Shown piece by piece: positions 1 through 8,745 of a DNA stretch of 55,221 nucleotides. The translations under genes were made by a program, and so were the position numbers. The notes under the pieces are model-generated. The model saw only the letters and a list, made by a program, of their open reading frames with translations, was not told the origin of the DNA and searched no databases. Source of the DNA: Bacteroidales bacterium (GTDB lineage: Bacteria > Bacteroidota > Bacteroidia > Bacteroidales > JAADGE01); assembly GCA_021108035.1 (NCBI GenBank), contig JAIORQ010000062.1, positions 1 through 55,221 of the forward strand. The letters are read 5' to 3'. Each line of letters starts with the position of its first letter. Positions within the stretch are counted from its first letter, which is position 1.

Positions 1-54
1 ATAAGCTGATAAAAATGAAAAGATTTCGATTCATAATTGTTTATATTTTAATAA

Positions 55-207
55 TGAGTCCACTCCGAAAAGTAAATAAAATAAAAATGCCACTAAATCA
101 CCAAAACACAAAATTACAAAAAGAGCTTTCAATAAGTAATTTATTTTTTGTGATTTTTTGTGTTTTAGTGTCTTTGTGGCAAAAAATCATTTTTCGGAGT
201 GTGCTCA
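55..207. repeat. Palindromic MITE-like element
   Basis: The 153-bp stretch is an imperfect inverted repeat over most of its length. The ends are TGAGTCCACTCCGAAAA at 55-71 and the near reverse complement TTTTCGGAGTGTGCTCA at 191-207 (15 of 17 positions pair). The inner arms also pair (GCCAC, AAAACACAAAA, ACAAAAA). It encodes nothing convincing. A miniature inverted-repeat element mobilised by an absent transposase fits best. A similar end (TGAGTCC, then CACCGAAAAGT) occurs near 45,056. No target-site duplication could be assigned in the AT-rich flanks. Confidence 0.5.
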
Positions 208-411
208 ATAATATTACTTTTAATTAAGATACTGTAAATGAAAAATACCCTAAATTAATTTATTTTAAAAAACTTGACTAATTTTACATGTCCGAATTTC
301 CGGTAATCCGAATTTATTTTTGGTATTGAAGACTGAATACCTTATCTTCATCCGTAAAAGATAATAAAATTAGGCTTCAATTTCATATATTTAAGTAAAA
401 AACAAATAGAG

Positions 412-1353
412 ATGTCAATAAACAACAAAATACCATTAGTGGAATTTCCTGAAAAGGAAATGAAAGAATTAATAGAAAGTTTCACTCCCGAAAGCATTGC
501 AGCTTATCTTGATGTTACTGATTTGAAGGCAGATACTCTCGGAAACAAATTAGACAAAATGGCAATGTGGGCAAAAGACCTTAACTGTGCATCTGTTTGC
601 GTTAACCCTGTTGAAGTAGATGTACTCCCCGGTTTGCTTAAAGGAAGCAAGGTAAAAGAAACCTATGTTATGGATTTCCCCTTGGGAAAGTTACCGATTA
701 ATCAAAAAGCCTATATAACAGAAGATACTGTTAAGAAAAGCCGTGAAGTGAGAGGCGAAGGCAAAGGCTTTATTGATATTGACATTGTAATAAATACCGG
801 CAGATTTAAAAAAGACCCTGCTTATACTCTTGAAGAAATTAATGCAATGGCAGAAGCAGCAGACGGAGAAATATTAAAAGTAATTATAAGATCATCCGAA
901 CTCAGTGAAGAAGAACTTTTTAAAATTTCAGAACTTGTAGCAGAATCAAAAGCTCATTTTATAAAAAATTCAACAGGAATGGATGCCTACGGAGCACTTC
1001 CGGAACATATTCGGATAATGCGAGAAGTTGTCGGAAATAATTTCGGTGTAAAAGCAGCCGGAGGAATTTCTGATGCAATGACTGCAATGAGACTTTTCTA
1101 TGCAGGAGCAAAAGATAAATCATTACATAATCCGGATCTTTTCAGAATCGGAACAAGTAAACCCCTCGGTATAGTTTCCTCAATGGGTTGGTTGCTTCAA
1201 AACACAGAAGAATGGGTTAAAACCTCGGTAATACCTTGCACAATTTGTCCGTATTCTCACACGGCAAAACTAAGGCGCGATTTACGAGAAAGTCATAATA
1301 AACGTTGCAAAACGTGTAAACACAATCATTATTTAAAAAATAAAGATTATTAA
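412..1353 (+). CDS. deoC: Deoxyribose-phosphate aldolase with C-terminal Cys-rich tail
   Basis: The enzyme cleaves 2-deoxyribose 5-phosphate to glyceraldehyde 3-phosphate and acetaldehyde in cytosolic deoxynucleoside breakdown. The TIM-barrel catalytic set is visible: an acidic residue in FIDIDIVIN (Asp124), the Schiff-base Lys185 in FIKNSTG and the helper Lys214 in KAAGG. At 313 aa it is longer than the usual 220-260 aa. The extra C-terminal tail holds two CxxC pairs (Cys276/279 and Cys299/302) among basic residues and could bind zinc or a cluster. It lies 153 bp upstream of a co-directional aldehyde oxidoreductase that could oxidise its acetaldehyde product. The family call is firm; the role of the tail is unknown. 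Confidence 0.93.
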   Translation: MSINNKIPLVEFPEKEMKELIESFTPESIAAYLDVTDLKADTLGNKLDKMAMWAKDLNCASVCVNPVEVDVLPGLLKGSKVKETYVMDFPLGKLPINQKAYITEDTVKKSREVRGEGKGFIDIDIVINTGRFKKDPAYTLEEINAMAEAADGEILKVIIRSSELSEEELFKISELVAESKAHFIKNSTGMDAYGALPEHIRIMREVVGNNFGVKAAGGISDAMTAMRLFYAGAKDKSLHNPDLFRIGTSKPLGIVSSMGWLLQNTEEWVKTSVIPCTICPYSHTAKLRRDLRESHNKRCKTCKHNHYLKNKDY

Positions 1354-1420
1354 ACCATCTTTTTAATTTCTAATTAAATTGTAAATAAGACCAACACTAA
1401 AACGGCAATATATATTAAAA

Positions 1421-1440
1421 GCCACGAATGCACGAATAAA
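1421..1440. repeat. Dispersed short repeat (CACGAATGCACGAATAA type)
   Basis: The deoC-AOR gap carries CCACGAATGCACGAATAA. Related strings sit near 141-190 (TTTGTG...CTTTGTGGC) and 6,834-6,855 (GTCTTTGCGAC followed by AAAAAATCATTTTT). Such low-complexity strings are common between genes in Bacteroidota. No function can be assigned. Confidence 0.3.
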
Positions 1441-1506
1441 AAAAATTATAAAATTCAGCATTAGAAGCTAATAAAATAACCCTGTAAATACTTTTCAGAA
1501 CCAAAT

Positions 1507-3336
1507 ATGAAAAATATGAGAAATATAAAAGGTGCTTATCACGGCAAATTATTAAGAATAAACCTTACCACACGTACAATACAAACAGAAGAAATACCTG
1601 AAAAAATATTATCTGATTTTGTAGGAGGCAGAGGGCTCGGAACAAAATATTTGTTTGATGAACTAATGCCTAAAACTGATCCTTTGAGCAAAGAAAATAA
1701 ACTTTTTTTTGCAACAGGCCCGATATTAGGAACAAATGTTCCGACTTCAAGCAGATTTTCATTAGTAAGTAAATCACCTTTAACAGGAGCAATTGCCTGC
1801 TCAAGTTCCGGGGGGCATTTTGGTGTTGATTTGAAAAGCACCGGATATGACATGCTTGCTGTTGAAGGTAAAGCTGATACCCCTTGCTGTATTTATATTG
1901 ATGAAAATAAAGCGGAAATCAGAGATGCAAAAGCTCTGTGGGGAAAAAACACACAAGAAACAGTTGATATTTTACTGTCAGAAACCGACACTAAAGCAGG
2001 AATAGCATGTATAGGGCCTGCAGGAGAAAATTTATTAAGCCTTGCATCGGTTGTAAATGATAAACACCATTCTCTCGGAAGAGCCGGACTCGGAGCTGTT
2101 ATGGGCTCAAAAAATTTAAAAGCTGTTGTTGTTTTCGGAAATATCAAAACAACAATTCCGGATAAGGAAATTTTTAACAAAGCAAATTCACAATGGAGAA
2201 ACTTTATTGGTGATGCGCCTCTTACAAAAGATGTATTGAAAGAATTCGGAACTCCGGCTTTGGTTAAAATTATAAATAATTGCGGAGGTTTTGCCACACG
2301 TAATTTTCAACAAGGACATTTTGTCGATTATGATTCAATTTCAGGAGAAACAATAAAAGAACTGTATTACGATAAATCTTCTCCCTGCAAATCATGTCCT
2401 ATTGCTTGTTCACACCTGACAAAAACGGAAACACGAAGCGGAAAAGGGCCTGAATTTGAAACGGTTTGGGCATTAGGCCCGGCATGCGGAGTTAATGATC
2501 TTGAATCAATAATTCTCGGCAATTACAACTGCAACGAAGCCGGGATTGATACGATTTCAGCAGGTGCTACAATTGCTTGTGCTATGGAGCTTTCTGAAAA
2601 AGGATTTTTAGATAATGAAACTTCCGAATTAATAAAAAAAGATTTGGGCAGAGAGCTTAAATTCGGAGATGCAGATGCTGTGGTAAAATTAACAAAATTA
2701 ACAGGCACAGGTGAAGGTTCCGGAAAAATCCTCGGACACGGAAGTTTATACTTAGCAAAAAAATGCGGACACCCTGAAACAGCAATGCAAGTAAAAGGAT
2801 TAGAACTTCCGGCTTATGACCCGCGTGCTTTTCACGGAATGAGTTTATCTCTTGCAACCAATCCGAGAGGCGGATGTCATTTAAGGGCATATTTAATTGG
2901 AATAGAGGCTCTTGCAACACCGGTAGCTGTTCACAGATTTACTTTCGACGGAAAAGCCGGCCTGAATATTCTTTATCAAAACTTAACAACAATTATTGAT
3001 TCTATGGGTGCTTGTGTTTTTACATCATTTGCACTTAATCCCGATCATTATGCTGATATGCTTTCGGCTGTAACAGGTTTGGATATTGATACAAAAACAT
3101 TACTCAAAACAGGTGAAAGAATTTGGAATTTAGAACGATTATTTAATTTACGAGAAGGATTTACTCGAGCAGACGATACATTGCCGGATCGTATTCTTAA
3201 TGAGCCTTTTGATGAAGGACACGCAAAAAATAAACCTTTAAATCTTGAACCGTTGCTTGATGAATATTATGAGTTAAGGGGATGGTCAAAAGGGGGAATA
3301 CCCGGCGAATTAAAAACAGAAGAACTCGGACTTTAA
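1507..3336 (+). CDS. aor: Tungsten-dependent aldehyde:ferredoxin oxidoreductase
   Basis: This 609-aa protein has the full length and features of the AOR family, which oxidises aldehydes to carboxylic acids and reduces ferredoxin using a tungsto-bispterin and one [4Fe-4S] cluster. The N-terminal domain opens with the typical GKLLRINLTTR and GGRGLGTKYL. Cluster ligands are Cys294, Cys297 and Cys301 (CKSCPIAC) with the distant Cys503 (GACVFTSF). GPEFETVWALGPACG matches the cofactor-binding segment. It follows deoC, so acetaldehyde from that aldolase is a plausible substrate. It ends in a 4-bp convergent overlap with guaD. A second Met four codons in (MRNIKG) could be the true start. Confidence 0.92.
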   Translation: MKNMRNIKGAYHGKLLRINLTTRTIQTEEIPEKILSDFVGGRGLGTKYLFDELMPKTDPLSKENKLFFATGPILGTNVPTSSRFSLVSKSPLTGAIACSSSGGHFGVDLKSTGYDMLAVEGKADTPCCIYIDENKAEIRDAKALWGKNTQETVDILLSETDTKAGIACIGPAGENLLSLASVVNDKHHSLGRAGLGAVMGSKNLKAVVVFGNIKTTIPDKEIFNKANSQWRNFIGDAPLTKDVLKEFGTPALVKIINNCGGFATRNFQQGHFVDYDSISGETIKELYYDKSSPCKSCPIACSHLTKTETRSGKGPEFETVWALGPACGVNDLESIILGNYNCNEAGIDTISAGATIACAMELSEKGFLDNETSELIKKDLGRELKFGDADAVVKLTKLTGTGEGSGKILGHGSLYLAKKCGHPETAMQVKGLELPAYDPRAFHGMSLSLATNPRGGCHLRAYLIGIEALATPVAVHRFTFDGKAGLNILYQNLTTIIDSMGACVFTSFALNPDHYADMLSAVTGLDIDTKTLLKTGERIWNLERLFNLREGFTRADDTLPDRILNEPFDEGHAKNKPLNLEPLLDEYYELRGWSKGGIPGELKTEELGL

Positions 3337-3803
3337 TACTCAATTTTATCTTCCTTTTCTTCCCACTCTTTAAACACTTTAAGTGCTTCGTGCCTCATGA
3401 TTTGAATATTGGGTATGCTTCTTTTATCAACGGGCAATTCAATTTCTTTATAAATAAAAGAATCATCAAATCCAATATCTTTAGCATCAGCTTTTGTATT
3501 GGCAAAGTATATTTTATCCAAGCGAGCCCAATATATTGCACCGAGACACATTGGGCAAGGTTCGCATGAAGTATAGATTTCGCAACCGGATAAGTTAAAG
3601 GTATTTAATTTTTTTGCAGCTGAACGAATTGCAGTTACTTCGGCATGTGCCGTGGGGTCATTTTCTTGAGTAACATTATTTGAAGCTTTGGCAATTATTT
3701 TATCGTTTTTTACAATCACGGCACCAAAGGGGCCGCCTCCGTTTTTTACGCTTTCTTGAGACATTTGAATAGCCTCATTCATAAAACTTTCCTCTCTTGT
3801 CAT
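3333..3803 (-). CDS. guaD: Guanine deaminase (cytidine-deaminase fold)
   Basis: This 156-aa protein resembles the small guanine deaminase of Bacillus, which converts guanine to xanthine in purine salvage. The zinc site is HAE (His53, catalytic Glu55) with PCPMC (Cys83, Cys86). The C-terminal part, with GFDDSFIYKEI, is characteristic of GuaD and separates it from the tRNA adenosine deaminase TadA. The gene is convergent with AOR; the two stop codons overlap. A TAACTTTG -7-like box lies at 3,826-3,819 on the minus strand, but no clear -33 box was found. Confidence 0.88.
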   Translation of the reverse strand: MTREESFMNEAIQMSQESVKNGGGPFGAVIVKNDKIIAKASNNVTQENDPTAHAEVTAIRSAAKKLNTFNLSGCEIYTSCEPCPMCLGAIYWARLDKIYFANTKADAKDIGFDDSFIYKEIELPVDKRSIPNIQIMRHEALKVFKEWEEKEDKIEY

Positions 3804-3959
3804 TAAAATATTTTTTCACAAAGTTACATATTTTTTTTGGTTAAAGGTTTGTGAAAAAATAATTCATACAACATAAGAATTTTTATACTGTTATATTGTA
3901 AACAGCAAAGCCTCAACGTAGTTAATCTTTGTTTTTCAGCAAAGTTTTTTTCACAAGCT

Positions 3960-4205
3960 CTAAACCGCCACAACTTCTTTAATTTCCGGAATTGCATTTT
4001 TGAGCGCATTTTCAACACCGAATTTTAATGTTTGAGCACTCATCGGGCATGAATGGCAAGCCCCTTTAAGAATAACCTTAACTGTCAGGTCTTCTGTCAG
4101 ATCAACAAATTCAATATCTCCTCCGTCAGCATTAAGATATGGCCTGACCACGTCTAAGACTTCATTTATCCTGCTGATATATGTGTTTTTTTCTGAATTA
4201 TTCAT
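3960..4205 (-). CDS. NifU-like C-terminal domain (Nfu) iron-sulfur carrier
   Basis: The 81-aa protein is a stand-alone Nfu domain that carries [4Fe-4S] clusters to apo-proteins. It shows the hallmark RPYLNADGGDIEFVDL near residues 21-36 and the cluster-binding CHSC (Cys50, Cys53) in GACHSCPMSAQTL. It starts 42 bp after the end of mrp on the same strand, so the two are probably co-transcribed and act together in cluster delivery. Confidence 0.9.
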   Translation of the reverse strand: MNNSEKNTYISRINEVLDVVRPYLNADGGDIEFVDLTEDLTVKVILKGACHSCPMSAQTLKFGVENALKNAIPEIKEVVAV

Positions 4206-4247
4206 TATAATTGAATCAAATAAATATTTTTGTTTTTTTATAGACAG

Positions 4248-5378
4248 CTATACGGAACAACTTGCATCAGGATCAATTTCAACTTTTTTTGTCGGGTCTG
4301 AATTTTCATTTCTTTTTTCAATTTTTTCAGCTACATTTTTTGCCAATTCAACAAATGCTTTTCCAACTGCCGAATTTTCATCTAATGAAACCGGTTTCCC
4401 TTCATCTCCTGATTCTCTGATGCTTTGAACAAGAGGAATCTGACCTAAGAGAGGAATATCCATTCGCTCTGCCAAATCTTTTAATCCGTCTTTTCCGAAA
4501 ATATAATATTTATTATCCGGTAATTCTTCAGGTGTAAACCACGACATATTTTCAATGAATCCGATAACCGGAACTTCAATTTTATCAGTTCTGAACATTG
4601 TAACTCCTCTTACAGCATCAGCCAAAGCAACTTGTTGAGGAGTACTGACAATTACAGCTGCAGTTACAGGCATAGCTTGAACAATTGTTAAATGAACATC
4701 TCCGGTACCCGGAGGTAAATCAATAATAAAATAATCTAAATCACCCCAATCAGCATCTTTTATAAATTGATTTATTGCATTTGAAGCCATTGGGCCTCTC
4801 CATATCATTGCATCTTCCGGATTTACAAAAAAGCCGATCGATAACATTTTTATACCTTGGCTTTCAATAGGTACAATAACATCTTTACCGTTAAGCTTTT
4901 TTACATTCGGCCGTGCCTTTTCTACTCCCAACATTTTTGGTACGGAAGGTCCGTAAACGTCTGCATCCAACAATCCGACTTTTGCTCCGGTTTTTGCCAA
5001 TGAAACTGCCAGATTTACGGCAACAGTAGATTTCCCGACACCACCCTTACCGGAGGCAACGGCTAAAATGTTTTTAACTCCGGGAAGTATTTTTTGCTCA
5101 TCGGTTCTGCCGATACTTATTTTTTTTACCTCAATTTTGGATGTTGAATCTGTCTCTATTTTCAAATCTGCTGATAATTCAGTGTGAAGAGTTTTTTTGC
5201 ATGCTTTTTCAATTGATTTTAAAAAAGGATTTGCTTTCGGAATATTTAATTTAAATGATATTTTGTTATCCTCAATTATCAATGAATTAACAAAATTTAA
5301 ACTCACTATATCTTTACCGCTGTCAGGATCTTTAATTGCTGAAAGGACTTTCAGTACTTCGTCAATACTATACTTCAT
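4248..5378 (-). CDS. mrp: Mrp/ApbC-family iron-sulfur cluster carrier ATPase
   Basis: This P-loop ATPase loads Fe-S clusters onto target proteins. An N-terminal MIP18-like domain (about residues 1-80, DPDSGKDIV) precedes the deviant Walker A GKGGVGKST near residues 110-118. Family motifs LLDADVYGPSVP and DLPPGTGDVHL follow. I chose the start at MKYSIDEVL (376 aa), because a longer reading adds 27 non-conserved residues that overlap the promoter. The CxxC pair present in many Mrp proteins after NMSWF is missing here; the region reads FTPEELPDNKYYIFG. The chain ends in Cys-Ser-Val. It precedes nfu. Confidence 0.92.
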   Translation of the reverse strand: MKYSIDEVLKVLSAIKDPDSGKDIVSLNFVNSLIIEDNKISFKLNIPKANPFLKSIEKACKKTLHTELSADLKIETDSTSKIEVKKISIGRTDEQKILPGVKNILAVASGKGGVGKSTVAVNLAVSLAKTGAKVGLLDADVYGPSVPKMLGVEKARPNVKKLNGKDVIVPIESQGIKMLSIGFFVNPEDAMIWRGPMASNAINQFIKDADWGDLDYFIIDLPPGTGDVHLTIVQAMPVTAAVIVSTPQQVALADAVRGVTMFRTDKIEVPVIGFIENMSWFTPEELPDNKYYIFGKDGLKDLAERMDIPLLGQIPLVQSIRESGDEGKPVSLDENSAVGKAFVELAKNVAEKIEKRNENSDPTKKVEIDPDASCSV

Positions 5379-5428
5379 TTCTTTCTTTCTTTTTTTTACT
5401 TTAATAAATCTTAATAAAAATAACGCGG

Positions 5429-5460
5429 CAAATATAGTATTTAGATTGATTCTAAACAAG
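5429..5460 (-). promoter_or_regulatory. Promoter of mrp-nfu
   Basis: Read on the minus strand, CTTG at 5,460-5,457 is followed after 20 bases by TATATTTG at 5,436-5,429. This matches the Bacteroidota consensus of TTTG, 17-23 bases, then TAnnTTTG. The mrp ATG follows about 50 bases later. Confidence 0.5.
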
Positions 5461-5520
5461 AGAATTAAAATTATTTTTTTGATATTAAGGAGGGTGTAAA
5501 ACTATTTATGATAAGTGTCT

Positions 5521-5838
5521 TTATTCCGGGTTCCAAAAATGTTTTTCAAAATCAATAACTCTGTTGTTTGCAACTTTTACTCCCTCACTTTCAAGAAGTT
5601 CTTGCATTGTATTCATATTTGCAAAATTATTTTTTCCGGTAAGAAGTCCGTTTCTGTTTACAACCCTGTGAGCAGGAACAGGCGGATTTTGAAGTTCTGA
5701 TTTATTCAGCGCCCAACCAACCATTCGAGCAGATTTTGCAGACCCTGTGTGTTTTGCAATGCTTCCGTAACTTGTTACTTTACCGTAAGGAATTTTCCGT
5801 GTTATATCATATACTTTTTCAAAAAAATTAGAAACCAT
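5521..5838 (-). CDS. Alkyltransferase-like (MGMT DNA-binding domain) protein, no catalytic Cys
   Basis: This 105-aa protein is the DNA-binding domain of O6-alkylguanine-DNA alkyltransferase alone. IPYGKVTSYGSIA and the arginine-finger segment SARMVGWAL (Arg38) are present. The active-site PCHR motif reads PAHR, so the alkyl-accepting Cys is Ala56. It cannot transfer alkyl groups but may bind O6-alkylguanine and flag it for nucleotide excision repair, as known for alkyltransferase-like proteins. Its start overlaps the stop of the upstream rhomboid gene by one base, so they are likely co-transcribed. Confidence 0.85.
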   Translation of the reverse strand: MVSNFFEKVYDITRKIPYGKVTSYGSIAKHTGSAKSARMVGWALNKSELQNPPVPAHRVVNRNGLLTGKNNFANMNTMQELLESEGVKVANNRVIDFEKHFWNPE

Positions 5839-6740
5839 TACTTTTTATCTTTTTGCTGAAATAAGAAATCCTTTTCTTTTTTAGACAAACTTCCGTAACC
5901 TTTTTTTGATATCTTATCTAAAATTCTGTCAACTTCTTTCCTTTCGTCTGCTTTATCCTTATTATAATCCCAGTCCGATTTCGGTTTTGTAAAAAGATCG
6001 CCTTTTGTTGCTTTCATTTTTGTACGTTTTCTGTCGCTTTGATCTGTAGAAAACCAAGAAAAAAAATTGTTCAGAAAATTATTAAAAGATCTGGTAATGT
6101 CTTTTCCGTTTCGCATGCTGTAACCAAACCACAAACCGAATGCAGAACCTCCCATATGGGCAATATGAGCAATTCCGTCAGAACCGCTCATGCCGTTTTT
6201 TGCATTTCCGGCTAATCCCATAATATCAAGAATAAGAACAAAAATTGCTATATACTTAATTTTTACTTGACCAATAAATAATAAATTAATTGAATAGTCC
6301 GGTTTAAAAGCAACAACAGCAAATACAACTGACATTACAGCACCTGACGCACCAATAATCGGAACTTGGTTTGCCTCCGGAAGAAAATTATTGATCAGTA
6401 AATGAAAAAAAGCACCGACAAATCCACCCAGTAAATAAACAGCCAACAGTTGTTTCTCGTTAAAATAATTCAAGAACAAACGGCCAAACCAGAAAAGCCA
6501 TAACATGTTTATCAGAAGATGCCAAAGACCGCCGTGAATAAATTGGTAAGTAACAACAGACCACGGCTGATAGATTAACTCCTTAAATGTTCCCGGTACG
6601 GCAAAATAGGTTTGTAATTTATCAAAAAATAAAAACACAAAATATAATACAATAAATGCACCCACATTTATATATATCAGCTTTGTTAACATTGACCCTT
6701 TTTTAAAGGTCTTTATTATTTCGTCTTGTATTTTGCTCAT
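5838..6740 (-). CDS. Rhomboid intramembrane serine protease
   Basis: This 300-aa integral inner-membrane protein shows rhomboid signatures: HGGLWHLLINMLWL (oxyanion helix), catalytic Ser132 in GASGAV and catalytic His195 in HIAHMGG. Six or so membrane helices span residues 20-215. A charged cytosolic tail of about 85 residues follows. It lies downstream of a second rhomboid gene on the same strand, separated by about 120 bp. Its substrates are unknown. Confidence 0.9.
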   Translation of the reverse strand: MSKIQDEIIKTFKKGSMLTKLIYINVGAFIVLYFVFLFFDKLQTYFAVPGTFKELIYQPWSVVTYQFIHGGLWHLLINMLWLFWFGRLFLNYFNEKQLLAVYLLGGFVGAFFHLLINNFLPEANQVPIIGASGAVMSVVFAVVAFKPDYSINLLFIGQVKIKYIAIFVLILDIMGLAGNAKNGMSGSDGIAHIAHMGGSAFGLWFGYSMRNGKDITRSFNNFLNNFFSWFSTDQSDRKRTKMKATKGDLFTKPKSDWDYNKDKADERKEVDRILDKISKKGYGSLSKKEKDFLFQQKDKK

Positions 6741-6859
6741 TATTATGCTATTATGTAATGAAATTTTGTTTTTAAACAGTTAAACAATATACATTAAAAA
6801 AATTTCATATTTGTTTGTAGCTTTGCTGTCTTATGTCTTTGCGACAAAAAATCATTTTT

Positions 6860-7624
6860 TTAATGTTGTCGGTAAAAATTATTTCCTTGAGAATTGCCTT
6901 TGCCCCAAATTTTTATTAATATAAACCCGAAGACCATTCCTCCGAGATGTGCATAGTGTGCTATATTATCACCTTCAAAGTTTCCTACACCTAAAAACAA
7001 TTCTAAAACCCCGTAACCAATCACAAAATATTTTGCCTTAATCGGAATCGGAATAAACATCAGTTGTAATTCTGTATTAGGAAACAACATTCCAAAGGCT
7101 AATAAAATTCCGAATACTGCTCCTGATGCACCGACAGTCGGGAAATTCAATATTCCGTTATACCCTCCAAGTTGCGAATCAGTCCAGTTTAATCCTTTCA
7201 TTGCTTCCTTACCTCCGTTTTGGAGAACAAATTCAATTTGTTCAGGACTCATTGTGCTGATAATTGATTCAATTTGAAAATAATTGACTAAAGTATGCAA
7301 AGCCGCAGCACCCAAACCGGTAACAAAATAATAAATTAAAAATCGTTTCGATCCCCATACCTTCTCAATAATTTGTCCGAATAACCATAATGCATACATA
7401 TTGAATAAAAGATGCATAAACCCGCCGTGCATAAACATATGAGTTATGATCTGATATGGTTTAAAAAATTCAGATTCAAAATAAAACAAACCAAGTTGCC
7501 GGTTTAAGTCAGTAACCTGTGCATATGCGAGTAATTGGGTTAATACGAGCATTGCAATATTAATAATCAGCAAACCCTTGGTTGCCGGAGGAATATTTGC
7601 TAATATGTTTCGTCTTCCGTTCAT
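6860..7624 (-). CDS. Rhomboid intramembrane serine protease (second copy)
   Basis: This is a 254-aa membrane protease when started at MNGRRNILAN; an upstream start would add 11 poorly plausible residues. Catalytic Ser167 lies in GASGAVFG and His226 in HYAHLGG; HGGFMHLLFNMYALW is conserved. A loop of about 40 residues (118-160) between helices is longer than in the neighbouring paralogue and contains the QIES/MSPEQ segment. Tandem rhomboids are common in Bacteroidota. It is divergent from ftsX. Confidence 0.9.
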   Translation of the reverse strand: MNGRRNILANIPPATKGLLIINIAMLVLTQLLAYAQVTDLNRQLGLFYFESEFFKPYQIITHMFMHGGFMHLLFNMYALWLFGQIIEKVWGSKRFLIYYFVTGLGAAALHTLVNYFQIESIISTMSPEQIEFVLQNGGKEAMKGLNWTDSQLGGYNGILNFPTVGASGAVFGILLAFGMLFPNTELQLMFIPIPIKAKYFVIGYGVLELFLGVGNFEGDNIAHYAHLGGMVFGFILIKIWGKGNSQGNNFYRQH

Positions 7625-7751
7625 TGTATTGTTTTCAAAATTTTGGCAAAAATACAAAATTTTAACAATTTACACATAAGAAGTAGTATAGTGAAAATTA
7701 TTTAATATTTTTACAAAAATTTGCACAATTTTATACCTTTAGGAGATTATT

Positions 7752-8627
7752 ATGGAACCGAAACAAAAAAAGAATTCTGTTTGGAGAGTTCGAGGTGCAT
7801 ATTTCCTTTCCGTTGTCAGTATTACAATGGTTTTACTTATGTTAGGACTTGTTGCTTTAATGGTTTTTAATGCCAAAAAGCTTTCAGATTATGCTAAGAA
7901 AAATATCGGATTTACTGTTTTTATTGAAAATGATACTAAACAGGCTGAAATCGACCGACTTGAAAATGCTTTACAAATTGCCGATTATTCAGTTTCAGCA
8001 GAATTTGTTTCTAAAGAACAAGCAGCATTGATAATGAAAGAAGAACTCGGTAAAGATTTTACAAAAATACTGGGATACAACTCATTACCAAACTCTATTG
8101 AAGTTAAACTACAACCGGAATATACTTCAGAAGACAGTATTATTGTAATAAAAAACAGACTTCACAGATTTACATTTATTAAAGATATTTATTATCAAAA
8201 ATCATTAGTATCATTTATTAATGAAAACATAAGGAAAATGAGTTCTGTTGGTCTTGTCATTACTGCATTTTTACTTATGATAGCCGTAAGTTTAATTAAT
8301 AACACAGTAAGGTTATCCATTTTCTCAAAACGTCTGTTAATAAGAACAGCCCAATTGGTAGGAGCAACCGGAACATATATCCGGAAACCCTTTGTAACAA
8401 AAAGCGTTTTTTCCGGAATTATTAGTGCTTCAATGTCTTCTCTTATCCTTGCCGGAACAATACTGTTACTGCAAGAAAATTTTGGTGATATAATTACTGT
8501 TCAAGGACTTATTGAGATTGTAGTATTTATCTTTGTTTTCGGTATTATTATCACCGGATTTTCAGGAAGATTTGCAGTTAATAAATATTTAAGATTAAAA
8601 ACTGATGATCTTCATTTTGAATATTAA
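7752..8627 (+). CDS. ftsX: Cell-division ABC transporter permease FtsX
   Basis: This 291-aa protein has the FtsX layout: a short cytosolic N-terminus, one membrane helix near residues 17-37, a periplasmic domain of about 130 residues beginning with GFTVFIEND, and three C-terminal helices (about 165-270). With FtsE it activates peptidoglycan hydrolases at the septum. The gene has an unusual Shine-Dalgarno-like AGGAG ten bases before the ATG. It heads the conserved Bacteroidota gene series ftsX-DUF3098-uppP-truB-queA. Confidence 0.9.
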   Translation: MEPKQKKNSVWRVRGAYFLSVVSITMVLLMLGLVALMVFNAKKLSDYAKKNIGFTVFIENDTKQAEIDRLENALQIADYSVSAEFVSKEQAALIMKEELGKDFTKILGYNSLPNSIEVKLQPEYTSEDSIIVIKNRLHRFTFIKDIYYQKSLVSFINENIRKMSSVGLVITAFLLMIAVSLINNTVRLSIFSKRLLIRTAQLVGATGTYIRKPFVTKSVFSGIISASMSSLILAGTILLLQENFGDIITVQGLIEIVVFIFVFGIIITGFSGRFAVNKYLRLKTDDLHFEY

Positions 8628-8691
8628 AACAAATAATTCCCACAATTAATTAATAAACTCTGAAAATCTTGATACGAATTAATTATTAGTG

Positions 8692-8725
8692 CTTGCCTTA
8701 AATTTTATATTTTGTTTTATATTTG
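8692..8725 (+). promoter_or_regulatory. Promoter upstream of DUF3098-uppP
   Basis: CTTG at 8,692-8,695 lies 22 bases before TATATTTG at 8,718-8,725, matching the Bacteroidota -33/-7 pattern. The next ATG is 21 bases further. It would allow transcription of the DUF3098-uppP-truB part independently of ftsX. Confidence 0.45.
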
Positions 8726-8745
8726 CAAAAATTTGAGTATATATT

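Noticed and set aside
15-227. A 70-codon plus-strand frame at the window start
   Set aside because: It lies almost entirely in the palindromic element and its product is low-complexity with no family likeness.
3824-4018. A 64-codon minus-strand frame between guaD and nfu
   Set aside because: It overlaps the end of nfu in another frame and reads as a shadow, with no independent support.
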